From assembly GCA_036488085.1 (NCBI GenBank), contig DASXHZ010000043.1, positions 8,289 to 72,288 of the forward strand: a stretch of 64,000 bases of DNA, read 5' to 3'. The position numbers were made by a program, and so were the translations under genes. This DNA is from DASXHZ01 sp036488085. GTDB taxonomy: Bacteria; Acidobacteriota; Thermoanaerobaculia; Gp7-AA8. Position 1 is the first letter of the stretch. Each line of letters opens with the position of its first letter. The notes under the pieces are model-generated. The model saw nothing but the letters and a program-made list of their open reading frames with translations, made no database searches and was not told the origin of the DNA. Positions 44,043 through 52,572 of this stretch are shown here, piece by piece.

Positions 44043-44123
44043 TCGTCATCCGGTACCCGTTATCCGTTATCGGGGTCAGCCGTTGCGGCGGATGACGGAT
44101 CACGGGTAACGGATAACGGCCTC
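44043..44123. repeat. Intergenic hairpin with arms of tandem 7-mers (copy c)
   Basis: The left arm (44043-44073) holds 7-mers TCGTCAT, CCGGTAC, CCGTTAT, CCGTTAT; the right arm (44089-44123) has the inverted set (CGGATGA, CGGATCA, CGGGTAA, CGGATAA). About four fifths of positions pair. On the transcript it fills the gap from the NCS2 stop (44125) to 7 nt before the receptor start, covering the GAGG ribosome site. Confidence 0.85.
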
Positions 44124-44124
44124 T

Positions 44125-45408
44125 CTAATGTGGGAGACCGAACAAATAGTAAACGAGACACGCGGCGGCGAGAACGATCGAGCCGGGGTGGATTTCGCGG
44201 GCGCGGCCGGCGAGGAGTTTCATGATCGGGTAGACGACCAGGCCGGCCGTCAGGCCGTTGGCGATGTTGAACGTGAAGACCATCATCGCGATCGTCACAA
44301 ACGCCGGAACGAGCTCAGTGAAGTCGTCGAAGTCGATCCGGCGGATACCGTCGAGCATCAGCGCCCCGACGGCGATCAGCGCCGGACCGTACGCGAAACG
44401 GAGTTGCTGCAGCGGTTCGACGAGCGGGATGAAAAAGAGCGAGATCGCGAACAGCACGCCGGTCGAGATCGCAGCGACCCCGGTCCGCGCGCCGTCGCGG
44501 ATTCCGACCGCCGACTCGATGTAGGCGCCGCTGGTCGACGTCCCGACCAGACCGCTCAAGATGCACGCGATCGCGTCGACAGTCATAGGCTTCTCGATGT
44601 CGGGGAAGTTGCCGTCGCGGTCGAGCATCCCGCCTGCGGCGCCGACGCCGACGAGCGTGCCGAGGGTGTCGAGGAAGCTCATGAGCACGAGCGTGAGGAG
44701 GATCGGAAGGAACGACAGCTTCAACACGCCCGTGATGTCGAGATGGAGCGCGATCGGCGCGAGCGAGTACTCGCCGCGGAACGGCATCGCGAAAATGCCG
44801 TGCGGCGCTTTCGCGACGCCGAGGAGCACGCCGGCCGCCGCGGTTGCGACCATCCCGATCAGGATTGCGCCGCGGACGCGCCGCTGGAGCAGCGCCATGA
44901 TCGCGATGAACCCGGCGATCGCCAGCAGGACCTCCGTGCTCCGGAGATCGCCGATCTTCACCGGCACGCCGGTACCGCTCGAGACGATGCCGGTCTCCGT
45001 GAGGCCGATGAACGCGAGGAAGAGGCCGATGCCGGCGGCGAAGCTATGCTTCAGGCTGACCGAGATCGATCGCGCCAGCCATCCGCGCAGTCCCAAGAGC
45101 GTGATCACCAGGAACAGCACGCCGCTGACGAACACAGTGCCGAGGCGCTGCTGCCAAGTGACGCCGAGGGCGGCGAGGCCGAAAGCGATGAAGGCGTTCT
45201 CCCCCATATATGGCGCCACCGCGATCGGGCGGTTGGCGTAAACGCCCATCAGGATCGAGCCGACCGCCGCGACGACGATGGTTGCGACCGTGCTGGCGCC
45301 GACCGGCAGGCCGGCGGCCTTCAGGATCGCGGGGTTGACGATGATGATGTACGCCATCGCGAGAAAGGTGCTGGCGCCCGCGAGCACTTCGGCAAACATC
45401 GATAGCAT
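44125..45408 (-). CDS. NCS2 permease, AzgA/purine type
   Basis: About 427 residues, 12-14 transmembrane segments, in the AzgA (adenine/hypoxanthine/guanine) branch of NCS2 nucleobase permeases. Signature: APYMGENAFIAFGLA, LTETGIV, SFLDTLGTLVGVG and GTSTSGAYIESAVGIRDGARTG. It most likely imports a purine base with protons. ATG 45408 (MLSMFAEVL) is chosen because the methyltransferase gene begins divergently at 45418; the frame stays open to 45441. First gene of a likely three-gene operon with the TonB receptor and TPR-PhnD gene. Confidence 0.9.
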   Translation of the reverse strand: MLSMFAEVLAGASTFLAMAYIIIVNPAILKAAGLPVGASTVATIVVAAVGSILMGVYANRPIAVAPYMGENAFIAFGLAALGVTWQQRLGTVFVSGVLFLVITLLGLRGWLARSISVSLKHSFAAGIGLFLAFIGLTETGIVSSGTGVPVKIGDLRSTEVLLAIAGFIAIMALLQRRVRGAILIGMVATAAAGVLLGVAKAPHGIFAMPFRGEYSLAPIALHLDITGVLKLSFLPILLTLVLMSFLDTLGTLVGVGAAGGMLDRDGNFPDIEKPMTVDAIACILSGLVGTSTSGAYIESAVGIRDGARTGVAAISTGVLFAISLFFIPLVEPLQQLRFAYGPALIAVGALMLDGIRRIDFDDFTELVPAFVTIAMMVFTFNIANGLTAGLVVYPIMKLLAGRAREIHPGSIVLAAACLVYYLFGLPH

Positions 45409-45417
45409 TATGCCGAC

Positions 45418-46077
45418 ATGAAGAACGATCAGTGGAACCAAGTTGACGACTACATCGAAGAGACGATCATCGGAAGCGACGACGCGTTGCAGGCGGCGCT
45501 CGATACCAGCAGTGCCGAGGGGTTACCGGCGATCGCCGTGTCCGCGGCGCAGGGTAAGTTCCTCAACCTCCTCGCCCGTCTCATCCACGCACGCTCGGTC
45601 CTCGAGATCGGCACCCTCGGCGCGTACAGCACGATCTGGCTCGCCCGCGCGCTGCCGAAGGACGGCCGCCTGATCTCGCTCGAGGTGAACGCGCATCACG
45701 CCGACGTCGCGCGGAAGAACATCGCGCGCGCCGGCTTGTCGTCGGTCGCCGAGGTGCGCCTCGGCGCGGCGCTCGACACACTGCCGACGTTGCGCGGGGA
45801 CGGACCGTTCGACATCTTTTTCATCGACGCCGACAAGGCGAACATCCCGGAGTACTTCCGCTGGTCGATCGACCTCGGGCACAGCGGAAGCGTGATCATC
45901 GTCGACAACGTCGTCCGCGACGGCGCGCTCGCGGACGCGAACACGAAGGACGAGGCAGTCATCGGCGTGCGCCGGCTGCATGACTTCATCCGCAACGAGC
46001 CGCGCGTCACCGCGACGACGATCCAGACGGTCGGGATGAAAGGCTACGACGGTTTCACGATGGCGGTGGTTGTGTAG
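45418..46077 (+). CDS. SAM-dependent O-methyltransferase (family 3)
   Basis: A 219-residue class I methyltransferase of the catechol/caffeoyl-CoA-like group. SAM site: SVLEIGTLGAYSTIWLARALP; metal and substrate region: DIFFIDADKANIPEYFRWS with NVVRDGA. The N-terminus (WNQVDDYIEETIIGSDDALQ) is typical. It starts 9 bp from the divergent NCS2 gene and its 3' end overlaps ligA by 23 bp tail to tail. Substrate unknown. Confidence 0.92.
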   Translation: MKNDQWNQVDDYIEETIIGSDDALQAALDTSSAEGLPAIAVSAAQGKFLNLLARLIHARSVLEIGTLGAYSTIWLARALPKDGRLISLEVNAHHADVARKNIARAGLSSVAEVRLGAALDTLPTLRGDGPFDIFFIDADKANIPEYFRWSIDLGHSGSVIIVDNVVRDGALADANTKDEAVIGVRRLHDFIRNEPRVTATTIQTVGMKGYDGFTMAVVV

Positions 46078-48043
46078 CGCCGATCAGCGCCAGGAACTCG
46101 TCCTCGGTGAGCACGGGAACCTTCAGCGACTTCGCTTTGTCGAGCTTCGAGCCGGCGGCTTCGCCGGCGACGACATAGGCGGTCTTCGATGAGACGCTGG
46201 CGGAGGGCTTGCCGCCTTCGCGCTCGATCAGTTTGTGGATCTCGTCGCGGGAGAAGCGGGTCAGCGTGCCGGTGACGACGACAGTCTTACCGGCGAGCCG
46301 GTTGCCGGTGGCTGTGGCGACGTGCACCGGCGCGACACCGGCGCGCTGCATCTGCTCGATGCGTTCGCGGTTGGCGGGCACGTCGAAGTAGAAGCGGATC
46401 GAGTCAGCGAGCTTCGGCCCGATCTCCGCCGTGTCGATCAGCTCCTCGCGTGTGGCGTTCATCAACGTGTCGAGCGAGCGGAATCGCTCCGCGAGCACTT
46501 TTGCGGCACGCTCGCCGACGAAGCGGATCCCGAGCGCGAAGATCAGGCGCGAAAGCTCGTTCGTCTTCGAGCGCTCGATGTTCTCGACGAGCTTCTTCGC
46601 CGACTTCTCCCCCATCCGTTCGAGGTCGGCGAGATCCTCCCAGCGCAAGGTGTAGAGGCCGGCGATGTCGCGCGCCAGGCCCTTCGCGAGGATCTGTTTC
46701 ACCCGCTCCTCGCCGAGGCCTTCGATGTCCATCGCCTTCCGGCTGCCGAAGTGCGTGATCGACTGCTCGACGATCGCCGGGCAGCCTTGGTTGATGCAGC
46801 GGATCGCGACTTCGCCCTCGAATCGATGCAGCGGTTCGCCGCACACCGGACAGTTTTCCGGAGGCAGGAACGGCTTCGACTTCGGCGCGTGTGCGACGAC
46901 CTCGACAACCTTCGGGATGATGTCGCCGCCCTTCTCAACCATGATCGTGTCGCCGACGCGTAGCTCTTTCCGTGCGAGCTCGTCGAAGTTGTGCAGCGAC
47001 GCGTTCACGACGGTGGTGCCGCCGAGCTGCACCGGGTCGAAGTGCGCGACCGGCGTGACGGCGCCGGTGCGGCCGACGGAGAGATTGATCTCGCGCACGG
47101 TCGTCTTCGCCTGCTCGGGAGCGTACTTGTACGCCACGATCCACCGCGGCACCTTGGCGGTGGCGCCGAGCTCCAGTTGCTGCTCGCGGCGATTGACCTT
47201 CACGACGACGCCGTCGATCTCGAAGTTGAGCTGATGCCGCTCTTCCTCGATCTTCCGGATGAAGCCGAGGACTTCGTCGATGTCGGCGAAGAGGCCGCGC
47301 CGCGGATTCACGGGAAGTCCGAGTTTCGTCAGGAGATCGTAAGCCGCCCACTGCGAGTCGATCCGCATGTCGTCGAGCGCCACGAGGTGGTAGACGAACG
47401 CCGAAAGCCTCCGCTTCGCGGTCAGCGCCGGCTCTTTCTGCCGCAGAGTGCCGGCGGCGGTGTTGCGAGGATTCGCGAACCGTTCTTCCTCGTCGAGGCC
47501 TTCGTTGATCTTGAGGAAGTCGCTCTTCGCTATGTAGATCTCGCCACGGACCTCGACGCGTTTCCGTTTCGTCTCGATCTTGAGCGGCAGCGCGCGCACG
47601 GTGCGGACGTTCGGCGTCACGTCGTCGCCGCGCACGCCGTCGCCGCGCGTCGCACCGCGCGTCAGAATTCCGTTCTCGTACAGGAGGTCGATCGACACGC
47701 CGTCGATCTTCAGCTCCGCTTCGTACTCGACCGCCTCGAGGCCGAGGCCGCGTTTCACGCGGTCGTCCCACTCGCGCAACTCCTCCACCGTGTAGGCGTT
47801 CTCGATCGAGAGCATCGGCGGATCGTGAACGACGGTCGGAAACGACTCGATCGGCGCGCCGCCAACGCGCTGGCTCGGCGACGCGGGGTCGAACAACTCC
47901 GGATGCGCCGCCTCGAGCTCCTGCAGGCGCCGCATCTTCTGGTCGAACTCGAAGTCGCTGATCTCCGGCGCGCCGTCGTAGTAGAGCCGATTGTGGCGGT
48001 CGAGCTCTTTCCGGAGCTTCGCGATGTCCTGCCTGGCCGTCAT
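46055..48043 (-). CDS. ligA: NAD-dependent DNA ligase LigA
   Basis: A 662-residue LigA that seals nicks using NAD+. The NAD-binding Ia region and adenylation domain carry the catalytic Lys in ELKIDG; RGDGVRGDDVT, NPRNTAAGTLRQ and the OB fold follow. The zinc finger is CPVCGEPL...CINQGCPA, then HhH motifs, and the C-terminal BRCT domain (KTVVVTGTLTRFSRDEIHKL). The ATG at 48043 (MTARQDIAKLRKEL) is the family start; the frame upstream is the shadow of a neighbour. It overlaps the next gene by 4 bp (48040). Confidence 0.97.
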   Translation of the reverse strand: MTARQDIAKLRKELDRHNRLYYDGAPEISDFEFDQKMRRLQELEAAHPELFDPASPSQRVGGAPIESFPTVVHDPPMLSIENAYTVEELREWDDRVKRGLGLEAVEYEAELKIDGVSIDLLYENGILTRGATRGDGVRGDDVTPNVRTVRALPLKIETKRKRVEVRGEIYIAKSDFLKINEGLDEEERFANPRNTAAGTLRQKEPALTAKRRLSAFVYHLVALDDMRIDSQWAAYDLLTKLGLPVNPRRGLFADIDEVLGFIRKIEEERHQLNFEIDGVVVKVNRREQQLELGATAKVPRWIVAYKYAPEQAKTTVREINLSVGRTGAVTPVAHFDPVQLGGTTVVNASLHNFDELARKELRVGDTIMVEKGGDIIPKVVEVVAHAPKSKPFLPPENCPVCGEPLHRFEGEVAIRCINQGCPAIVEQSITHFGSRKAMDIEGLGEERVKQILAKGLARDIAGLYTLRWEDLADLERMGEKSAKKLVENIERSKTNELSRLIFALGIRFVGERAAKVLAERFRSLDTLMNATREELIDTAEIGPKLADSIRFYFDVPANRERIEQMQRAGVAPVHVATATGNRLAGKTVVVTGTLTRFSRDEIHKLIEREGGKPSASVSSKTAYVVAGEAAGSKLDKAKSLKVPVLTEDEFLALIGATQPPPS

Positions 48044-48525
48044 GCGCGAGAAAGATACCGCGAGCGATTCACCTCCCGTTCGAGGAAGCCCATCAGGATC
48101 AGACGGGCGTCGAGGAGGGCGACAAAGTCGCGGCGGCCTTTCACGAGATTGAGGTTCAGCGCGACGAAGCGCATGCCCCGCGGCGTGTCGTAATAGACGA
48201 TGAGACGGTCGCCGCCGATCATCTGCTCCGTTCCGCGGATCGTCCTCCACGCAATGACGCGCTGCCGGAACTGGTGGAGCGGACGGAGCGTGATCGTCTC
48301 ATCGCCAAGCTCCGCGATCGGCCGCCAGGTGCCGAGCCACACTTTCAGCCCGCCGATCCAGAGCGTCCCGACGTAGACCCAGACGAAGCGCTCCCCCATC
48401 CAGCCGTAGCGCAACTGCGGATTTACGGCGAGTGAAACGAGGACAGCCGCGGTGACCGCCGCCGCGACGATTACGATCGACGCACCGGCTCGCCTCACCC
48501 ACGGCCGAAAATGAAATAACCTCAT
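48040..48525 (-). CDS. Small membrane protein of unknown function, PH-like
   Basis: About 161 residues: two transmembrane segments near the start (IVIVAAAVTAAVLVSLAV and FVWVYVGTLWIGGLK) followed by a beta-rich region (DETITLRPLHQFRQRVIAW, GGDRLIVYYDTPRG). No family is recognised with confidence; it resembles small bacterial PH-like membrane proteins. Starts at 48525 (or 48537) and overlaps the start of ligA by 4 bp, so translation may be coupled. Confidence 0.65.
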   Translation of the reverse strand: MRLFHFRPWVRRAGASIVIVAAAVTAAVLVSLAVNPQLRYGWMGERFVWVYVGTLWIGGLKVWLGTWRPIAELGDETITLRPLHQFRQRVIAWRTIRGTEQMIGGDRLIVYYDTPRGMRFVALNLNLVKGRRDFVALLDARLILMGFLEREVNRSRYLSRA

Positions 48526-48614
48526 TGAATGCCGCACAAGAAGCGTGTAATCTGTAAGTTAGGGTCAGACACCTCAGTTCGGTATACCGCATGCAATAGG
48601 TTAGGCAGAACGCA

Positions 48615-49049
48615 ATGCCTGTCGGCAAACTTGACGGAAGCGGCCGAAAGATTCTCGTCATCGACGACGATCTCGCCATTCGCGTGCTGCTGCAGGCCGT
48701 TTTGCGGAGAATGAAATTTGACGTCCATCTGGCCGAGGATGGCGCGGCCGGGCTCGAGAAGGTCAATCGCGACGGTCAATTCGACCTGATTCTCCTCGAT
48801 CTGATGATGCCGAAGCTGAACGGCTACGAGTTCATCGACCGGATCGCTACGCAGTATCACGACGGCCAGCGTCCGCACATCATCGTCTTCACGGCGGCGG
48901 GCAAGCGCGGCGTCGACAAGATCCCCGAGGATGCGGTCTGCGCGTCGATCCTCAAGCCGTTCGATCTCGACCGCTTCATCGAGATCATCGCCGACTGCCT
49001 CACGGGCGCTCACGCGGAGCACCCAGTTTCCACTCGATCTGGTGAATGA
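48615..49049 (+). CDS. Response regulator, receiver domain only
   Basis: A 144-residue single-domain receiver. DDD in ILVIDDDLAIRVLLQ, the phospho-acceptor Asp in LILLDLMMPKLNGYEF, T in IIVFTAAG and K in LKPFDLD. No output domain; the C-terminus runs 50 bp over the converging trmJ-like gene. Its kinase is not in the window. Confidence 0.92.
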   Translation: MPVGKLDGSGRKILVIDDDLAIRVLLQAVLRRMKFDVHLAEDGAAGLEKVNRDGQFDLILLDLMMPKLNGYEFIDRIATQYHDGQRPHIIVFTAAGKRGVDKIPEDAVCASILKPFDLDRFIEIIADCLTGAHAEHPVSTRSGE

Positions 49050-49767
49050 TCCCGAGGAGGATCGTCGCCTCGCGGGCGTCGATGTCGGCGCGCGCCGCGA
49101 TGGTGCGGAGATCGTCGTAGATCCGGTCGGGGTTGTCGTCACCTCGGAGAAAACCGACTTCGACGAGCAGCGCCTGTACGCGTTCGTGCAGCCGCTCGAT
49201 GATGGCGGCGGGGGCGAGGTCGCGCTCGCGGCGAACTTGGCGTGATGCACGCCCCTCACCCGGCCTCCGGCCACCCTCTCCCGGAGGGAGAGGGATCTGG
49301 GAAAGCGCGAAACAGAATGCGCCGACCGCCTGCGCCAGATTCATGGTCGGGAACTCCGGATTCGTCGGGATGACGGCGGTCCGCTGGCAGGCCATGACCT
49401 CCTCGCGCGTCAGGCCGCTGTCTTCGCGTCCGAAGACGAGGGAGAGCGTCTGGTCGTCCCGCAGGGAAGCGAAGAGGTCGGCGACGTCGAACGGCGTCAT
49501 GTCTGCGGGCGTCGTCCGGCCGCGCAGCGACGTCGTCGCGATCGTCACGTGCGCGTCGCGAATGGCGTCGAAGAGCGACGGAGTGAAGGTCGCCCGCTCG
49601 ACCACGTCGCCGGCGCCGCTTGCCCACCAACTCGAGAGAGGCTGCAACTCCGGATGTTCGCCCGCGATCGTGAGCGACTCGAAGCCGAAGTTCTTCATCA
49701 CGCGCGCGGCGGCGCCGACGTTGCCCGCCTCTTTCGGCTCGACCAGGACGACGCGGAGATTCGGCAT
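49000..49767 (-). CDS. trmJ: SPOUT RNA methyltransferase, TrmJ-like
   Basis: About 255 residues of the SpoU/TrmJ family that methylates ribose 2'-O in tRNA (position 32) or rRNA. The SAM knot: VVLVEPKEAGNVGAAARVMKNFG, LSLVFGREDSGLT and NPEFPTMNLAQAVGAFCFALS. The C-terminal helix domain (ERVQALLVEVGFL, ATILLGIIHQIEWKL) is the dimer part of TrmJ. An in-frame palindromic element (49251-49294, PLPPGEGGRRPGEG) lies in the linker between the two. Start at ATG 49767 (MPNLRVVLVEP). Confidence 0.85.
   Translation of the reverse strand: MPNLRVVLVEPKEAGNVGAAARVMKNFGFESLTIAGEHPELQPLSSWWASGAGDVVERATFTPSLFDAIRDAHVTIATTSLRGRTTPADMTPFDVADLFASLRDDQTLSLVFGREDSGLTREEVMACQRTAVIPTNPEFPTMNLAQAVGAFCFALSQIPLPPGEGGRRPGEGRASRQVRRERDLAPAAIIERLHERVQALLVEVGFLRGDDNPDRIYDDLRTIAARADIDAREATILLGIIHQIEWKLGAPRERP
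49251..49294. repeat. In-frame palindromic element, family P1 (copy c)
   Basis: A 44-bp element with hairpins GGCC-TCC-GGCC and CCCTCTCCC-GG-AGGGAGAGGG, in frame in the linker between the SPOUT knot and the C-terminal helices of the TrmJ-like enzyme. Same orientation relative to the gene as copies at 20730 and 40167. Confidence 0.92.
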
Positions 49768-49774
49768 TACAAAC

Positions 49775-49928
49775 AATCCTGAGGAGCGAAGCGACGAAGG
49801 ATTGGGTGCGTCTCGCGTGCATTGCGCGTTAACTTGTCGCGGAGTGCGGAGGGGTGGCGCTGACTCGGTTCCCGATACCTTCGATGCGAGTGGGCACCCG
49901 ATCCTTCGTCGCTTCGCTCCTCAGGATT
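49775..49928. repeat. Long inverted repeat, 35-nt arms (family P2-like)
   Basis: The arms 49775-49809 and 49894-49928 are inverted copies with 34 of 35 positions matching, beginning AATCCTGAGGAGCGAAGCG. The 84 bases between carry nothing recognisable. Located between the decarboxylase stop (49961) and the TrmJ-like start (49767), both on the minus strand. The CCTGAG and CGAAGGATC words are shared with the palindrome at 37590-37770. Confidence 0.92.
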
Positions 49929-49960
49929 CATTGTTGTGATGGCGCGCACTTCCTCATTTT

Positions 49961-51322
49961 TCACTTCTCGCTACTTTCACGTCTGCGCTCGGCCGCGATT
50001 CGGCGTACCGCCTCCAGCATGGCGTCGATGTGGCGCTTCTCGGTCGCGGGATTGATGACGGTGATGCGGAGGACGCGCCGGCCTTTCAGCATCGTCGACG
50101 TGATCCACGCCTCCCCGCTCCGGATCAGCTCTTCCCGGACGCGGTGATTCAGCTCGTCGGACCCGCGGAGACGGAAGCAGAAGATGTTGAAGAGCGGCTC
50201 GTGCATCGCCTCGAGGCCGTCGGACTCGCGCACCCGCTCATACGCGTAGCGCGTCACGTCGGTCACCTTCTCCAGCGCCGCGGCGAAGCCTTCGCGGCCG
50301 ATCATCTTCAGCGTCAGCCACAGCTTGATGGCGTCCGCACGTTTGGAGCACTGGATCGTCATCGCGCCGATGTTTTCCTGCTCGCGTTCGGCGTGGAAGA
50401 GATATGGCGCGTCGGCTTGGAAGGCGCGGCGCAACCAGACGCCGTCGCGGACGAATACCGCGCCGTGGGAGAGCGGCATCCAGAGCATCTTGTGCGGGTC
50501 CCACGCGAACGAGTCGGCCCGGTCGATCCCTTTAACTAGAGGCGCGAGGCGCTCGCTCAGCAGCACCGAAGCGCCGTGCGCGGCGTCGACGTGCAGCCAG
50601 ACGTCACGCGCGATGTCGCGGATGGCGACGAGGTCGTCGAACGCACCGGTCGCGGTCGAACCGGCGGTGGCGACGACGGCGAGGACGTTCTCGCCGTGAT
50701 GCCGTAGCACCGCATGCAGCTCGTCGACGTCCATTCGATGCTCGTCGTCGGTCTCGATCTTCTCGACGTCCTCGATCCCCATGATCGCGGCCGCACGCGC
50801 GACGGAGTAGTGCGCGTCGGCGGACGTGACGATCACCGGCCGCTCGCCGCCGCGCGCGAGCCACCACGCACGCGCCGCGAGGAGCGCCGTCAGGTTCGCC
50901 GCGGAGCCGCCCGAGACCGCGGTCCCCTCCGATTCGGGGGGATAGCCGGCGAGATCGGCGAGCCACCGGATCACCTCGCGCTCGATGACGGTGCCGATGG
51001 GGCTCATCTCCCATACGGCGGTCGAGTTGTTGAGCGCCGAGATGACGAAGTCGGCGATCACGGATGGTGCAAACGGAGGGCAGACCTGGTGGCCGATGTA
51101 GGACGGATGATGAAGCTGGATCGATTTCTCGGCGACGAGTCGCACGAGATCGGCCCGCGAAGCCGCCGGCGCCCTACCGAGACGGACCAGATCGCGTAGC
51201 TCCTCGAACGGCGTCCAGTCGACGACGGGCCGCTGCTCGATGTTCTGCACGTGATCGAAAACGAGATCGACCACTTCATGCGCGAAACGCCGCGCGTCGT
51301 CGTCGAAACTTTCGATCGGCAT
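49961..51322 (-). CDS. Pyridoxal-phosphate-dependent group II decarboxylase
   Basis: A 453-residue fold-type I enzyme related to aromatic amino acid and glutamate decarboxylases. PLP Lys in DSFAWDPHKMLWMPL; cofactor Asp in WLHVDAAHGAS; phosphate contacts in GTAVSGGSAANLTALL; substrate region QLHHPSYIGHQ. The reaction removes CO2 from an amino acid, but the substrate is unclear. ATG 51322 (MPIESFDDD) is chosen; the frame upstream is a shadow of the MFS gene. Confidence 0.9.
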   Translation of the reverse strand: MPIESFDDDARRFAHEVVDLVFDHVQNIEQRPVVDWTPFEELRDLVRLGRAPAASRADLVRLVAEKSIQLHHPSYIGHQVCPPFAPSVIADFVISALNNSTAVWEMSPIGTVIEREVIRWLADLAGYPPESEGTAVSGGSAANLTALLAARAWWLARGGERPVIVTSADAHYSVARAAAIMGIEDVEKIETDDEHRMDVDELHAVLRHHGENVLAVVATAGSTATGAFDDLVAIRDIARDVWLHVDAAHGASVLLSERLAPLVKGIDRADSFAWDPHKMLWMPLSHGAVFVRDGVWLRRAFQADAPYLFHAEREQENIGAMTIQCSKRADAIKLWLTLKMIGREGFAAALEKVTDVTRYAYERVRESDGLEAMHEPLFNIFCFRLRGSDELNHRVREELIRSGEAWITSTMLKGRRVLRITVINPATEKRHIDAMLEAVRRIAAERRRESSEK

Positions 51323-51350
51323 CGGCGCGCGATTGTAGGACACTGCGCCG

Positions 51351-52556
51351 GTGGAAACGCCCGGCGCGCTCCGCGCCCTCGTTCTCCTCGCGGCGGGGGA
51401 GCTGCTCGCGATGGGACTCTGGTTCGGCGTGTCCGCCGTCGGCCCGCAGATCGCCGCCGAGTGGCATCTCGACGCCGACACGACTGCCTGGCTGACGCTC
51501 TCGGTGCAGCTCGGGTTCGTCGCCGGGACGCTGCTGAGCGCCCTCCTGAACCTCGCCGACGTCATCAGCGCGCGCCGTCTGTTCGCCCTCACCGCGTTCC
51601 TCGCCGCGATCGTGAACGCGCTCCTCGCCGCATTCGTCCACACCGCCGGCGCCGCGATCGTCCTCCGCTTCCTCACCGGAGCGTTTCTCGCCGGCGTCTA
51701 CCCGCCCGGCATGAAGCTCGTCGCGACCTGGTTTCGCAGGTCCCGCGGCCTCGGGCTCGGCGTCATCGTCGGCGCGCTCACGCTCGGCAAAGCGTCGCCG
51801 TATCTCGTCAATGCGTTCGGGTCGTCTAACTGGCGCACAAACGTCGGCTTCGCCTCGGTCGTCGCGACCCTCGGCGCGCTGATCGTGGCGCTGTTCGTCC
51901 GCGAAGGTCCGTACGCGCTGCCGAATCAGCCATTCGACTTCTCGCAGATGACGCAGGTCGTCCGCAACCGCGGCGTGCGGCTCGCCAACTTCGGCTACTT
52001 CGGCCACATGTGGGAGCTGTACGCGATGTGGACGTGGGTGCCGGCGATGATGCGCGCCAGCGTTGCGAAGAGCGGCGATGCGCCGCTGCTCGCCGAGATC
52101 GGCTCATTCCTCGTCATTGGCAGCGGCGCGATCGGATCCGTCACCGCCGGACGGCTCGCCGACCGCATCGGACGCACGGTCGTTGCTTCCGCCGCGATGG
52201 CGATCAGCGGCACGTGCTGCGTCGTCATCGGCGCACTTTTCGGCGGCTCGGCGATACCGCTCCTGGTCGTCGCCGCGATCTGGGGCGCCACGGTCGTCGC
52301 TGACTCAGCGCAATTCTCGGCCTGCGTCACGGAGCTCGGCGACCCGCGCTACATCGGCACCGCGCTGACGATGCAGACGTGCATCGGCTTCCTCTTGACG
52401 ACGGTTTCGATCCGCCTCATGCCGCTCCTCGTCGACCGATTCACCTGGCACTACGCCTTTGCCGCCCTCGCCATCGGCCCCATCCTCGGCATCATCGCCA
52501 TGCTCCGTCTGCGCGGTCTCCCCGAGGCCGCGCGCATCGCGCAGGGACGCCGGTAA
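51351..52556 (+). CDS. MFS transporter
   Basis: A 401-residue protein with about 12 transmembrane segments. Starts with GTG (VETPGALRALVLLAAGELLAMGLWFGVSA). Motif A-like sequence between segments 2 and 3 is RRLFALTAF-type, and GRLADRIGRTVV between 8 and 9. Substrate unknown. Divergent from the decarboxylase gene with a 28-bp gap; a shared regulatory region is likely, and an amino acid/amine exporter would fit but is not proven. Confidence 0.88.
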   Translation: METPGALRALVLLAAGELLAMGLWFGVSAVGPQIAAEWHLDADTTAWLTLSVQLGFVAGTLLSALLNLADVISARRLFALTAFLAAIVNALLAAFVHTAGAAIVLRFLTGAFLAGVYPPGMKLVATWFRRSRGLGLGVIVGALTLGKASPYLVNAFGSSNWRTNVGFASVVATLGALIVALFVREGPYALPNQPFDFSQMTQVVRNRGVRLANFGYFGHMWELYAMWTWVPAMMRASVAKSGDAPLLAEIGSFLVIGSGAIGSVTAGRLADRIGRTVVASAAMAISGTCCVVIGALFGGSAIPLLVVAAIWGATVVADSAQFSACVTELGDPRYIGTALTMQTCIGFLLTTVSIRLMPLLVDRFTWHYAFAALAIGPILGIIAMLRLRGLPEAARIAQGRR

Positions 52557-52572
52557 TCGCTACACTTCCTTC

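Noticed and set aside
44128..45405. 425-residue plus-strand frame over the NCS2 permease
   Set aside because: Charged, low-complexity antisense shadow (many RDR/DEE runs).
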